Shown here piece by piece: positions 1-9,130 of a DNA stretch of 64,000 bases (positions within the stretch are counted from its first letter, which is position 1; each line of letters begins with the position of its first letter). Position numbers and translations under genes: made by a program. This DNA is from Streptomyces griseus (lineage in GTDB: Bacteria; Actinomycetota; Actinomycetes; Streptomycetales; Streptomycetaceae): assembly GCF_001715295.1 (NCBI RefSeq), contig NZ_MDKB01000001.1, positions 525,526-589,525 of the forward strand. The letters run 5' to 3'. Under the pieces are notes generated by a model. The model worked only from the letters and a program-made list of their open reading frames with translations, had not been told where the DNA came from and made no database searches.

Positions 1-660
1 CCGCTGGACCTGCACTACGTGATCAGCGCCTACGGGGAGGAGACGGAGCTGGTCGGACAGCGGCTGCTCGGCTGCGTGGTCCGGACCCTGCACGAGATTC
101 CGGTGCTGCCCAGGGAAATCATCGAACTGGCCGCCGAGCGGCCGCATCTGGCGGGCAGCGACCTGGCGGACTCCCTGCAGAAGGTCCGCTTCACGCCGAC
201 GGTCATGGACGTCGACGAGACGTCCAAGCTCTGGGGAATGCTGCACCAGACCCCGTACACCCTCTCCGTTGCCTACCAGGCTTCGCTGGTGGTGATCGAG
301 GGCCGCGAGAAGCCGGTCCCGGCGAAGCCGGTGGTGCAACGCACGGTACGGGTGGTGCCGTTCGGGGCGCCGGGGGCCCCGGTGCCTTCCGAGGCGGGGG
401 ATCCGGAGGCTTCGGCGGCAGCCGTCATCCCGCCGGCCCCCGCCGCCCCCTCGAAGAAGGCGGCACCGAAAAAAGCAGCGCCGAAGAAGGCGGCGCCGAG
501 GAAGGCCGGTCCGGCGAGGGCTGCCACGGCGAAGACCTCCGCCGACGGCACGGACCGAGCACCCGCCAAGTCCACCAAGGCCGCGGCCGGGCGAGCGGCT
601 CCGCCGCGTCCCCGCAGGACGGCCGGGAACGGCACACCGCCGCCGGACGGCAAGGGCTGA
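1..660 (+). CDS. Pvc16/DUF4255-family eCIS end protein, 5' partial
   Basis: The reading frame is open from base 1, so the N-terminus is outside the window. The visible part starts PLDLHYVISAYG and contains a domain of about 110 residues resembling DUF4255 (Pvc16 N-terminal domain), with LLGCVVRTLHEIPVL and PYTLSVAYQASLVVIEG. In eCIS particles this family is linked to the end cap of the tube or sheath. The last 100 residues are low complexity: alanine, proline and lysine with four KKAAP-like units (bases 454-513), then more basic AAP-rich sequence. This tail looks like histone H1-type linker sequence and is not part of the folded domain. The family call is firm; the role of the tail is unknown. 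Confidence 0.85.
   Translation, partial: PLDLHYVISAYGEETELVGQRLLGCVVRTLHEIPVLPREIIELAAERPHLAGSDLADSLQKVRFTPTVMDVDETSKLWGMLHQTPYTLSVAYQASLVVIEGREKPVPAKPVVQRTVRVVPFGAPGAPVPSEAGDPEASAAAVIPPAPAAPSKKAAPKKAAPKKAAPRKAGPARAATAKTSADGTDRAPAKSTKAAAGRAAPPRPRRTAGNGTPPPDGKG
454..513 (+). repeat. Four 15-bp in-frame tandem repeats encoding KKAAP units
   Basis: Units are aag aag gcg gca ccg, then three variants of it, coding KKAAP, KKAAP, KKAAP and RKAGP inside the Pvc16-like protein. The unit number is probably unstable between strains. Confidence 0.85.
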
Positions 661-690
661 GCCGCGATGCGGAACACGGGGGGTGAGGAC

Positions 691-2691
691 ATGGGCGCGG
701 ACGACGCGGCGGCCGGCCGGGGCCAGGGCCGCGACGAGGCGGCGCAGGGACAGGCGCTGCTGGCGGCCGTCCACGCCGTGCTGGCCCGCCTCGACAACCA
801 CGCCGGACACAAGGCGCACGGCTCGGATCCGGCGGGTTCCGTGCAGCCGACGGAGAGCACGGACCTGAGCGCCACCCCGGCCGCATCCTCCGGTCCCGCG
901 GCCCTCGCCGCCCTCGTCGACTGTTTCGGCCTCAGCCCGTTCGAGCGCCAGGTCGTCCTGCTGGCCGCGGCGGCCGAGCTGGATCCCACCACGGCCGCCC
1001 GCTGTGCGGCGGCCTGCGGGGACCCGGAACGGGCGTACCCCACCTTCTCGCTCTCCCTCGCCGCGCTCGGCGATCCGCACTGGAGCGCACTGACACCCGT
1101 CGCCCCGTTGCGGCGCTGGCGGATCGTCGAGCTCGACGACGAGAGCCGGCTGACCACCTCCCGGCTCCGGCTCGACGAACGGATCCTGCACTTCCTGGCC
1201 GGCTCGCCCTACCTGGACACACGGCTCCACGGGCTGCTGCGCCGGACCACCGCGCCGGACGCACTGCCCGCCTCCCACGCCCTGGCGGCGGACCGGGTCG
1301 CGGCCGGCTGGGCGGGAGCCGGGGGCGGTGCGCCGCTCCGGGTCGAGCTCGTGGGAGGCGACTTCCGCACCCGCGCGGACATCGCCGCGGTCGCCGCGCG
1401 CCGCTCGGGACTCGGCCTCTACGAGATGTCGGCCGCCGACCTGCCGGCCGCCCCGGCCGCACGCGACCTGCTGGCCCGTCTGTGGCAGCGGGAAGCGGTT
1501 CTGCTGCCGGCCGCGCTGCTGCTGGACGTCGGTGACCTGGATCGTGAACAGAGCGCGGCCACCGGCGCGTTCGTCGAGAGCGCGGCCGTGCCGCTGGTCG
1601 TGTCGAGCTCCGGTCCGCGGCGCACGGCCCGCTCGCGCGGGGAGCGGGTCGTCGTCCCGCCGCTGGACGCGGACGAGCAGCTCGGGGTGTGGACCGACGC
1701 GTTCGCCGCCGTGCCCGAGGTGTCGGAGGGCGACCTGCGTGACCTCGTGGCCCAGTTCTCGCTGCCGCCCCATCTGATCCGTTCGGCGGGCGCATCGGTG
1801 GCCAGGGACCTGGCCGGCGAGGATGGACAGGACGCGACCGGACTGGCCTGGCGGGCGGGGCTCGCCGAGGCCCGGATGGGCATGGACGAGCTCGGCCGCC
1901 GGATCGAGCCGCAGGCCGTCTGGGGCGATCTGGTGCTCGCGGAGCGGCAGTTGCGGGTGCTGCGCGAGATCACCGCGCATGTGCGGCAGCGGCCGACCGT
2001 GTACGACGAGTGGGGCTTCGCCGGAACCCTGCGCCGTGGGCTGGGGGTCACCGCGCTCTTCGCGGGCGGCTCCGGCACCGGCAAGACCCTCGCCGCCGAG
2101 GTGATGGCGAAGGAGCTGGGCCTGGACCTGTTCGTCATCGACCTCTCCCAGGTGGTCAGCAAGTACATCGGCGAGACCGAGAAGAACCTCCGCAAGGTCT
2201 TCGACGCCGCCGAGCAGGGCGGGGCTCTGCTGCTCTTCGACGAGGCCGACGCCCTGTTCGGCAAGCGCAGCGAGGTCAAGGACTCCCACGACCGCTACGC
2301 CAACCTCGAAGTCAGCTACCTGCTGATGCGGATGGAGGCGTACCGGGGACTCGCGATCCTCACGACGAACATGAAGCAGGCACTGGACACGGCGTTCCTG
2401 CGCCGCATCCGCTTCGTGGTGGACTTCCCGTTCCCGGGCGAGAGTGAGCGGGCCGAGATCTGGCGCCGCGTACTGCCCGCGCGTGCGCCGACGAAGGGTG
2501 TCGACCCGGCACTGCTGGCGCGCCTGACGGTGGCGGGCGGCTCCATCCGCAACATCGCGCTGTCCGGTGCGTTCCTCGCGGCGGAGGAAGGCGACCGGCT
2601 CCGGATGTGCCACCTGCTGGAGGCCGCCCGTACCGAGTACCTGAAGCTCGACCGCTCCCTGACACCGGCGGAGGTGCACGGATGGGTGTGA
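691..2691 (+). CDS. eCIS AAA+ ATPase (Afp15/Pvc15-like)
   Basis: A 666-residue protein with an N-terminal region of about 400 residues that I do not recognise and a C-terminal AAA+ module. Walker A is GGSGTGKT at residues 459-466 and Walker B is LLLFDE at about 513-518, followed by ADALFGKRSEVKDSHDRYAN, and then LTTNM and an arginine finger region (FLRRIRFVVDFPFPG). This arrangement matches the ATPase that accompanies eCIS loci and is thought to help assembly or loading. I chose the ATG at 691 because GGTGAGG sits just upstream; the in-frame ATG at 667 lacks a good ribosome binding site. The 3' end overlaps the next gene by 10 bases, which suggests coupled translation. Confidence 0.92.
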   Translation: MGADDAAAGRGQGRDEAAQGQALLAAVHAVLARLDNHAGHKAHGSDPAGSVQPTESTDLSATPAASSGPAALAALVDCFGLSPFERQVVLLAAAAELDPTTAARCAAACGDPERAYPTFSLSLAALGDPHWSALTPVAPLRRWRIVELDDESRLTTSRLRLDERILHFLAGSPYLDTRLHGLLRRTTAPDALPASHALAADRVAAGWAGAGGGAPLRVELVGGDFRTRADIAAVAARRSGLGLYEMSAADLPAAPAARDLLARLWQREAVLLPAALLLDVGDLDREQSAATGAFVESAAVPLVVSSSGPRRTARSRGERVVVPPLDADEQLGVWTDAFAAVPEVSEGDLRDLVAQFSLPPHLIRSAGASVARDLAGEDGQDATGLAWRAGLAEARMGMDELGRRIEPQAVWGDLVLAERQLRVLREITAHVRQRPTVYDEWGFAGTLRRGLGVTALFAGGSGTGKTLAAEVMAKELGLDLFVIDLSQVVSKYIGETEKNLRKVFDAAEQGGALLLFDEADALFGKRSEVKDSHDRYANLEVSYLLMRMEAYRGLAILTTNMKQALDTAFLRRIRFVVDFPFPGESERAEIWRRVLPARAPTKGVDPALLARLTVAGGSIRNIALSGAFLAAEEGDRLRMCHLLEAARTEYLKLDRSLTPAEVHGWV

Positions 2692-2966
2692 ACGAGCAGC
2701 GCACGGTACGGGTGGACATCGGCGAGCTGGTGCTCGAGGGATTCGGCCGGGTGGACCCGGAGCGCGTCTCGGAGGCGTTCCGGGCGGAGCTCGGCCGGCT
2801 CGTACGCGACCGGGGCGTGCCGCTCGCAGCCCACGGAGGGCAGGCGCTGGAGGCCCTGGCCGGGCTGCCCCCGATGCCCGCGAACCTCTCCGCGCGGCGC
2901 CTCGGCCAGGAGCTGGCGCGCGCGGTGCACACGGGCCTCTCGGGCGGGGGTGAGGTGACGCGATGA
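2682..2966 (+). CDS. Small conserved-looking eCIS protein, unknown function
   Basis: A 94-residue protein beginning MGVNEQRTVRVDIGELVLEG. It has a short beta-like N-terminus and then helical, Leu/Ala/Arg-rich sequence. I do not recognise a named family. The ATG at 2682 lies inside the last codons of the ATPase gene and has GGAGGTG upstream. The stop overlaps the start of the DUF4157 gene by four bases (ATGA). Sitting between the ATPase and the large cargo-like protein, it could be an adaptor or chaperone for that protein; this is inference from position only. Confidence 0.75.
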   Translation: MGVNEQRTVRVDIGELVLEGFGRVDPERVSEAFRAELGRLVRDRGVPLAAHGGQALEALAGLPPMPANLSARRLGQELARAVHTGLSGGGEVTR

Positions 2967-5900
2967 GTACGTCTCACGCCCAGGAGACACGGTCGGACCA
3001 GGTCGACAGGCGCCGCAAGCGCAAGGAGCGTGCCGCGACCCGCGCGCCCGAGCCGAGGAACATCGTCAGCGGCGCGGGCCAGCCCCTCGACCTGAGCGTA
3101 CGGCGGGAGCTGGAGGAACAGTTCGGCCACGACTTCGGCCGGGTACGGCTGCACACCGACCGGGACGCGGGCGTGCTCACCGAGCTGCTGGGCGCCGACG
3201 CGGTGGCGGTCGGCCAGGACATCTTCTTCCGCGAGGGCGCGTACCGTCCCGGCACGCCGGACGGCCGGCGGCTGCTGGCCCACGAGGTGCTGCACACGGT
3301 GCAGAACCCGCACGGTCTCGGCACGCTGCGCGCCGGTCGCGACCTGGGCGCGGTGAGCCTGCCGCAGCAGGCGATGGAGCGCGAGGCGGAGTCCGCGGCG
3401 CAGGAGTCCGTACGGGACGGGCAGCCCGGGACCCTGATCACGGAGGGGCAGGCGACGCCCGGCTGGCTGCGGTACGCGACCGTGGACGCGGACCGGATGC
3501 GTGCCGAACGCATGGACCCGGAGACCGTGGTCGACCGCCTGGTCAACGGTGTGCTGCGCTCGCTGCGAGGAGACCCGGCGGACGCCTCGGGGAGGGTACG
3601 GCTCCAGCTGGCGCGGATGCCCGCGGAGCTCCAGGACACGGTCCTCGACGCGCTGGAGACGCGGCTGCCCACCCCGGCCCACGACCGGCTCGTCGACCTG
3701 GTCGACGAAGTGGACCGCGCACCGCTGCCGTCGGAGGCGTCGGTCCTGCTCACTCCGCAGGTGGTCCCCGACGCGATCGAGGAGATCACCTGGGAGCAGG
3801 AGTCCGAGGCTGAGGCGTGGCGCGCCAGGCTCGACAGCGCGGACGAGCTGGAGAACGAGCGCATGCGGCAGGCGCAGCGGCGCAAGGCCGAGGACCCGGG
3901 AGCGGACAGCGGAGCGTCCGAAGAGGCGGGGGGTGGCCATGCGGACGCGGGCGGCCCCGCGCCGTCGGGCGCTCCCCCGCAGGCGGAGCGGGGCGAGCAG
4001 CAATCGGCCGGAGCGCAGCCCCTCCAGGTGGAGGGCAAGTCCACCGGAGTCGAACAGGGGCCCGGAGCGGCCGAGGACAAGGGCGCGGCCGGCGGTGCGA
4101 AGGAGGAGGACCGGCAGGCCGAGCCGCAGCAGGCAGCCACCCCACAGCCGCGACCGGCCGAGTCGAAGCGCAAGGAGACGTCGGCCAGGCAGACCGGAGC
4201 CGCGCGCCCGACGCCCGTGGACAGGAGCGCGGCGGAGCGTGACGACACCCGCGACTCGGCCCGGCAGGACGCGTTTCCAGAGCCGGGACAGAACCAGGAC
4301 GACGAGCCCTCGGATGCCGGCGAGGCCGAGGCGCTTGCCGAGCTGGAGGACCTTGTCGCGGAGGCGGAGCGGGACGCGGCCGATCCGGGACCGGCGCCCC
4401 GCCAGGACGATGCGGGTCCTGAAGGCCTCGAAGGGGCTACTACGGCGGGCGCGTCGGCTCCGATCGCGGAACAGGGGGCCGGCGACCCGTCGCCCCCGCC
4501 GCCCACGCCCGCCGCGGACATGGACGCGTTGGCGGCGGCCGTCGAGGAAGGCGGTGAGGACCTCGACCCGGAGGGCCTTGACGGGCAGGAGGGGATCGCC
4601 GAGCGGGAGAGCGATGAGGAAGGCCGTCCGGGGGCGGCGCGGGACGTCTCGGCGGACGGGACGGATCCCGAGGCCCAGGAGCGCGACCTGGCGGCGGAGT
4701 CGCAGCAGGCGAACGAAAGCCCCGAGGAGGAACGGACCGGTCGGGACGGTACGCCGCACGGCGAAGCCGCCCCGGGACGGCTGGCCAAGGCAGCCGAGGA
4801 CGCACGGGGGCAGGCGACCTCCTCGGCAGGCGGCTCGGGTACGGGCGGTCCGGACGCACCCGCGAGGCCCGCAGCCGCCGCGACGCCGCGGACGGCGGCG
4901 GCCCCGGCCTCCGCACCCGCCACCACTCCCGGCGCGGGCGGCGACACCGGTGCCGTGGCACCGGCGGCGGAGGAGGTCGCTTCCGTCGTTCCCCGGACCC
5001 AGGCGCCGCCGAAGCACGAGCCCGCACCGCCCGGCACCGGCAAGCCCGTCACGGTCAAGGCGGCACCCAGGGCCAGGAGCGGCGGGAGCCCCGGCGGTGG
5101 CGGTCGCGGCAGGGCCGCAGCGAAGCCGAAGAAGACGGCACCGGCTCCGAACGTCGCGGGCGGCTCCCCCGAGTCCGGGCTCGCGGCCGCAGCAGGCCTC
5201 CAACCCCATCTGGCGATGGCCACGCTGAAGGGCGTCACCGCGGCGGTCGCCGGCTCGGTGTCCGCGGAACGCGGCGGTCTGAAGGCTGCGCCGCCCACGA
5301 TGGAGCGGCCGGTCGGCTCGCCCACCACCGTGCGGGGGGGCCCGAAGCCGTCGGCTCCGGGCACGTACACCTCGCAGAGGGTGGGGAAGACGGACGCGGC
5401 CCAGGGCCGCACACCGGAGATCAAGGGCGAGAAGGTACCGACCGGTGAACTCCCCGGCGCGGACATGGAGGAACCGGGCTGGTGGGACGTCGGCAAGGCA
5501 CTGCTGATGGGGCTCGGCAAGAAGCTTCTCTCCAAACTCCTGCCCCTCGACAAGCTCACCGGCTCCATCGACAAGCTGCCCGGCACGGACAAGGGGCTGC
5601 ACGGCGTCAAGGTCGGTGACGCGCCCGCACTGCCCCTCAAGGACGACTCCGACCCGGAACGGACCGACAAGCAGGCGAAGAAGCTCGACGACAAGAGCGC
5701 CGAGCTGCTCACCGCGGGCCGTGAGGACGCAGCCCGTCCGATGGGTGAGGACCAGCTCTACCCGGACGTACCGAAGGAGACCCTGACCGCACACCTCGGC
5801 GGCGGCAGACGTCAGCGCGGCGGGAGGGGCGGCCCGGCGAACACCCCCGGGGCGGGCCTGCCTCCGGAGGCGGTGTCGGCGGTCGCGGAGCACGAACAGG

Positions 5901-8900
5901 GCCCGCAGATCAAGCAGGCCTTCGGGCAGGCGGCGCAGAAGATGACGGACGCCCGCCAGGAGAAGGAGACCAAGGCCCAGCAGGACCGCCGCCGGTACCA
6001 GCAGGACGTCGGACGGGAGGTCGCCACCAGCACCGAGGCACAGGCGAACGCACGTCAGCAGGGCCGCACCGACATAGCCCGCTCCCGCACCCGTTGGCGC
6101 AAGGAGCAGGACGACAAGCTCGCCGACGTGGACGGCAGGAAGAGCAAGGCGTTCACCAAGGCGCGTAAGGACATCAAGGAGAAGCAGGACAAGACCGACC
6201 AGGACGTCGATCAGCGGACCAAGGACGACCAGAAGAAGATCGACGACGGGCGGACCGGGGCCGAGAGGGAAGCGACACAGAAGCGCGACGAGGGGAAGAA
6301 GGACTCCCGGAACTGGTTCGAGAAGGGCCTCGACTGGATCAAGGACCAGTTCAGCAAGCTGAAGAAGGCCGTCAAGGACGTCTTCGAAAAGGCACGCAAC
6401 CTGGTCAAGGGGGTGATCGAGGAGTTCAAGAAGCAGGTCTTCACCCTGATCGACGAGGCCCGCAAGTGGGTCGTCCAGCAGATCGACGACTTCGCCGACG
6501 CCCTGATCCGCCTGGGCGACGAATTGCTGAAGGACTACCCCGCGCTGCGGGACAAGTGGCGCACGTCCATCGACGGTCTGCGGGACGCGGCGATCAGAAA
6601 GGTCAACCAGGCCGCTGACAAGCTCAAGGACATCGCGGGCAAGCTGATCGACGCGTTCGGCGACGTCCTTCTGGCCGGCCTGGACCTCATGGAGCAGGGC
6701 ATGCTGGCCGCGGTCGAGATCGCGGAGACCGTGACGGTCAAGGCGATGGAGGTCGGCGCGGCGCTCCTCAAGGGGCTGGGGGAATGGGCGGCCATCGCCA
6801 CGGACATCCTCAGTGACCCGGGCGGCTGGATCGGCAAGGCGAAGGACGCCGCGGTCACCGGATCCCGGGAGCACCTCTTCACGGAGATCAAGGCGGCCGT
6901 GAAGGAGTGGTTCAACCAGAAGGTGCAGCAGCTCATCGGCATCCCGACGGAGATGTTCGAGCGACTGGTGAAGGGCGGCACGTCCAGGGAAGACATGGCC
7001 AAGATGGCCTGGGACGAGGCGCTCCCCCAACTCCCTGTCATCATCGGCGAGCTGATCGTCACGAAGGTGGTCGCGAAGCTGATCCCCGGTGCGGGATGGG
7101 TCATGGCGATCATCGACGCGCTGAAGACGGCGTACGACGCCCTGGGCTCGATCCTGCGCGCGTTCGGGATGTTCATGACGTTCCTCAAGGCCGTCAGGAG
7201 CGGAAGCGCTGCGCTGCCGTTCGCGAAGGCCGTGGCCTCGGGCGTGGTCGCGCTCCTGGAGCTCATCTACCAGTGGCTGGTGAGCGGGGTGGGCAAATAC
7301 CTGGGCAAGGTGGCCAAGGCGCTGCGTGGCAAGGCGGCGAAGCTCGGGAAGAAGGACCCGGACTCCGGCAAGGGACCGGACAAGCGCCCTGACCCGAAGA
7401 AGGACGCGCCCCGCAAGGGATCCCCGGCCCCGAAGCCGCCCCGGCCCCAGAAGCAGAACCGCCCGGACCCTGGGCCGACGCCCGGACGCAAGCCCGGTAC
7501 GTCGCCCGCGAAGTCCGAGGACGAGCGGGACGGGGACCGCCGCGGGGGCGGCCGCCCCGCGGACAGGGCCGGCCGTGGCCCGGGACCGAAACCGGGCAAG
7601 GACCGTCCTGACACGAAACGCCCGACGGGCCGGAGTCCGCGCACCGAGCGCCCGGACACGAAGAAGCCCGACGGCAGCCGCCCGGACCTCCGCAAGCCGC
7701 CCAAGGACGGCAAGCGCCGCAACAAGGATGCCCCCGGCCAGAAGCCCAACCGGACGAAGCCGAGAAGGCCGAGCGCGCCGAGCCGCCTCGGTAAGGCGGC
7801 GAGGGACGCCCTGACGAAGATCCGCAGCGCACTGCGCCGCCTCGGGGCCAAGGCCCGGAACCTTTTCGACAAGCTGAAGAACCTGGCGCGCCGGCTGAAG
7901 GACGCGGTGCGGAAGGTCAAGGAAAGGTTGCGGCCGGACCGCGCGGGCGACGGCAGGAAGCGGCCGGACGGCAGTACGCAGGTACCCCCACTGCCCAGGG
8001 TGCGGTTCCGTATGGAGAACGGCGAGCTGCACACGCTGCTTTTCAACGGGAGCGGCAGGAGCGCCGACCTGGTGGTGCACAGCAACGAGACATCGATGGG
8101 CACATTCTTCACGAAGTGGAGGGAAGAGCTCGTCGGCATGGCCGAAGGCCCCGAGAGGGACTCCCAGCAGCGCATGCTCGGCCTTGCCGAGAAGCTCCGT
8201 ACCGCGGTGGACTCGACGCAGGACCGGATGCCGCATCGGGAGTCGGTCAACTCGAGCAACAAGAATCCGATCACCACCACCGCCACGAGGCAACAGATCG
8301 AGGCGCTGCGCAGAATGATGGTTCAGCTCGCTGCGTACATGGCGAAGCGCAATGGTTCGACCGCCGAACTTCCGCCCACCGTCTTCCCTCCTTTCGCGGA
8401 CAACGTGCGGGCCCCGAAATTCACCAAGGCCCATTACCTCAAGCGGGGAACGCCTGCGGGTGAAGTGGCCGATGACGCCCAACCCGGAAATCCCGTGGGC
8501 TACACCCGCCCGATGCACGGCTGGCCGGACACCATCGTGCGGATGCACCTCCTCACGGAGCGGCTGGGCGGTCTCGCCTCGGGTTCCAATCTCGTTCCCG
8601 CTCCGCAGCGCGTGAACAGCAGGTTCGCCACGTACGTGGAACTCGCCGCCAACAAGGCGGCCAGGGCATCCACCAGGTCGATGATCTGGTACACCGTCGC
8701 AGTCGAATTCCATCAAGCACCGCATCAGAACTTCCCCGCGCACATCACGACCAGCTACAACACGTACGACCTCAACGCGAACGGGAAGTGGAAGGAGAGG
8801 CCTCCCGACCCGGCTAAGACCTATTCGGAAGCGGTTCCCACCCCTCGTAAGCCGGGCGGCAAGCATCCGATCCGGGTGAACGACCCCCATGAGTCGGCCA

Positions 8901-9130
8901 TGCTCATCCGCCGAGGGTTCGGTGACCATTTTCCGAGCAAGAAGGCCCCACCCCGATACGGGAAGACCATCAAAGAGCTGGCCCTCGTTCGGTCGTACCG
9001 CGACCATGTGGATCTCAAGGCCAGGCTCGCGGTTTACGAGTCGGGTAGACGGCGCCCCGACACCACGGAGCTGGGCAACATACTGAAGGCGATTGATGAT
9101 CGCCAAGCGGAGGGGAGGATCGAGACGTGA
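2963..9130 (+). CDS. Giant DUF4157 (eCIS core) protein, candidate effector
   Basis: A 2055-residue protein. Residues 41-118 form a DUF4157/eCIS core domain with the HEVLH motif at 107-111, a zinc-metalloprotease-like signature. Residues of about 290-870 are Ala, Glu, Gly and Pro-rich low complexity. Residues of about 980-1116 are extremely rich in Lys, Asp, Arg, Glu and Gln and look like a long charged helix or coiled coil. Residues of about 1120-1350 are amphipathic helical; about 1354-1450 are strongly hydrophobic (VIIGELIVTKVVAKLIPGAG and after). A basic Pro-rich linker follows to about 1640. The last 380 residues look like a folded domain with MHLLTERLGG at 1861-1870 and NLVPAP after it, resembling DNA/RNA non-specific endonuclease-type toxin domains. 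DUF4157 proteins are known eCIS-associated cargo; the nuclease call is inference. Confidence 0.85.
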   Translation: MSTSHAQETRSDQVDRRRKRKERAATRAPEPRNIVSGAGQPLDLSVRRELEEQFGHDFGRVRLHTDRDAGVLTELLGADAVAVGQDIFFREGAYRPGTPDGRRLLAHEVLHTVQNPHGLGTLRAGRDLGAVSLPQQAMEREAESAAQESVRDGQPGTLITEGQATPGWLRYATVDADRMRAERMDPETVVDRLVNGVLRSLRGDPADASGRVRLQLARMPAELQDTVLDALETRLPTPAHDRLVDLVDEVDRAPLPSEASVLLTPQVVPDAIEEITWEQESEAEAWRARLDSADELENERMRQAQRRKAEDPGADSGASEEAGGGHADAGGPAPSGAPPQAERGEQQSAGAQPLQVEGKSTGVEQGPGAAEDKGAAGGAKEEDRQAEPQQAATPQPRPAESKRKETSARQTGAARPTPVDRSAAERDDTRDSARQDAFPEPGQNQDDEPSDAGEAEALAELEDLVAEAERDAADPGPAPRQDDAGPEGLEGATTAGASAPIAEQGAGDPSPPPPTPAADMDALAAAVEEGGEDLDPEGLDGQEGIAERESDEEGRPGAARDVSADGTDPEAQERDLAAESQQANESPEEERTGRDGTPHGEAAPGRLAKAAEDARGQATSSAGGSGTGGPDAPARPAAAATPRTAAAPASAPATTPGAGGDTGAVAPAAEEVASVVPRTQAPPKHEPAPPGTGKPVTVKAAPRARSGGSPGGGGRGRAAAKPKKTAPAPNVAGGSPESGLAAAAGLQPHLAMATLKGVTAAVAGSVSAERGGLKAAPPTMERPVGSPTTVRGGPKPSAPGTYTSQRVGKTDAAQGRTPEIKGEKVPTGELPGADMEEPGWWDVGKALLMGLGKKLLSKLLPLDKLTGSIDKLPGTDKGLHGVKVGDAPALPLKDDSDPERTDKQAKKLDDKSAELLTAGREDAARPMGEDQLYPDVPKETLTAHLGGGRRQRGGRGGPANTPGAGLPPEAVSAVAEHEQGPQIKQAFGQAAQKMTDARQEKETKAQQDRRRYQQDVGREVATSTEAQANARQQGRTDIARSRTRWRKEQDDKLADVDGRKSKAFTKARKDIKEKQDKTDQDVDQRTKDDQKKIDDGRTGAEREATQKRDEGKKDSRNWFEKGLDWIKDQFSKLKKAVKDVFEKARNLVKGVIEEFKKQVFTLIDEARKWVVQQIDDFADALIRLGDELLKDYPALRDKWRTSIDGLRDAAIRKVNQAADKLKDIAGKLIDAFGDVLLAGLDLMEQGMLAAVEIAETVTVKAMEVGAALLKGLGEWAAIATDILSDPGGWIGKAKDAAVTGSREHLFTEIKAAVKEWFNQKVQQLIGIPTEMFERLVKGGTSREDMAKMAWDEALPQLPVIIGELIVTKVVAKLIPGAGWVMAIIDALKTAYDALGSILRAFGMFMTFLKAVRSGSAALPFAKAVASGVVALLELIYQWLVSGVGKYLGKVAKALRGKAAKLGKKDPDSGKGPDKRPDPKKDAPRKGSPAPKPPRPQKQNRPDPGPTPGRKPGTSPAKSEDERDGDRRGGGRPADRAGRGPGPKPGKDRPDTKRPTGRSPRTERPDTKKPDGSRPDLRKPPKDGKRRNKDAPGQKPNRTKPRRPSAPSRLGKAARDALTKIRSALRRLGAKARNLFDKLKNLARRLKDAVRKVKERLRPDRAGDGRKRPDGSTQVPPLPRVRFRMENGELHTLLFNGSGRSADLVVHSNETSMGTFFTKWREELVGMAEGPERDSQQRMLGLAEKLRTAVDSTQDRMPHRESVNSSNKNPITTTATRQQIEALRRMMVQLAAYMAKRNGSTAELPPTVFPPFADNVRAPKFTKAHYLKRGTPAGEVADDAQPGNPVGYTRPMHGWPDTIVRMHLLTERLGGLASGSNLVPAPQRVNSRFATYVELAANKAARASTRSMIWYTVAVEFHQAPHQNFPAHITTSYNTYDLNANGKWKERPPDPAKTYSEAVPTPRKPGGKHPIRVNDPHESAMLIRRGFGDHFPSKKAPPRYGKTIKELALVRSYRDHVDLKARLAVYESGRRRPDTTELGNILKAIDDRQAEGRIET

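Noticed and set aside
2360..9106. A minus-strand open frame of over 2200 codons antisense to the DUF4157 gene.
   Set aside because: High GC removes stop codons from antisense frames. Its protein is Arg, Gly and Leu-rich without domains, while the plus frame has clear domains, coupling and ribosome binding sites.
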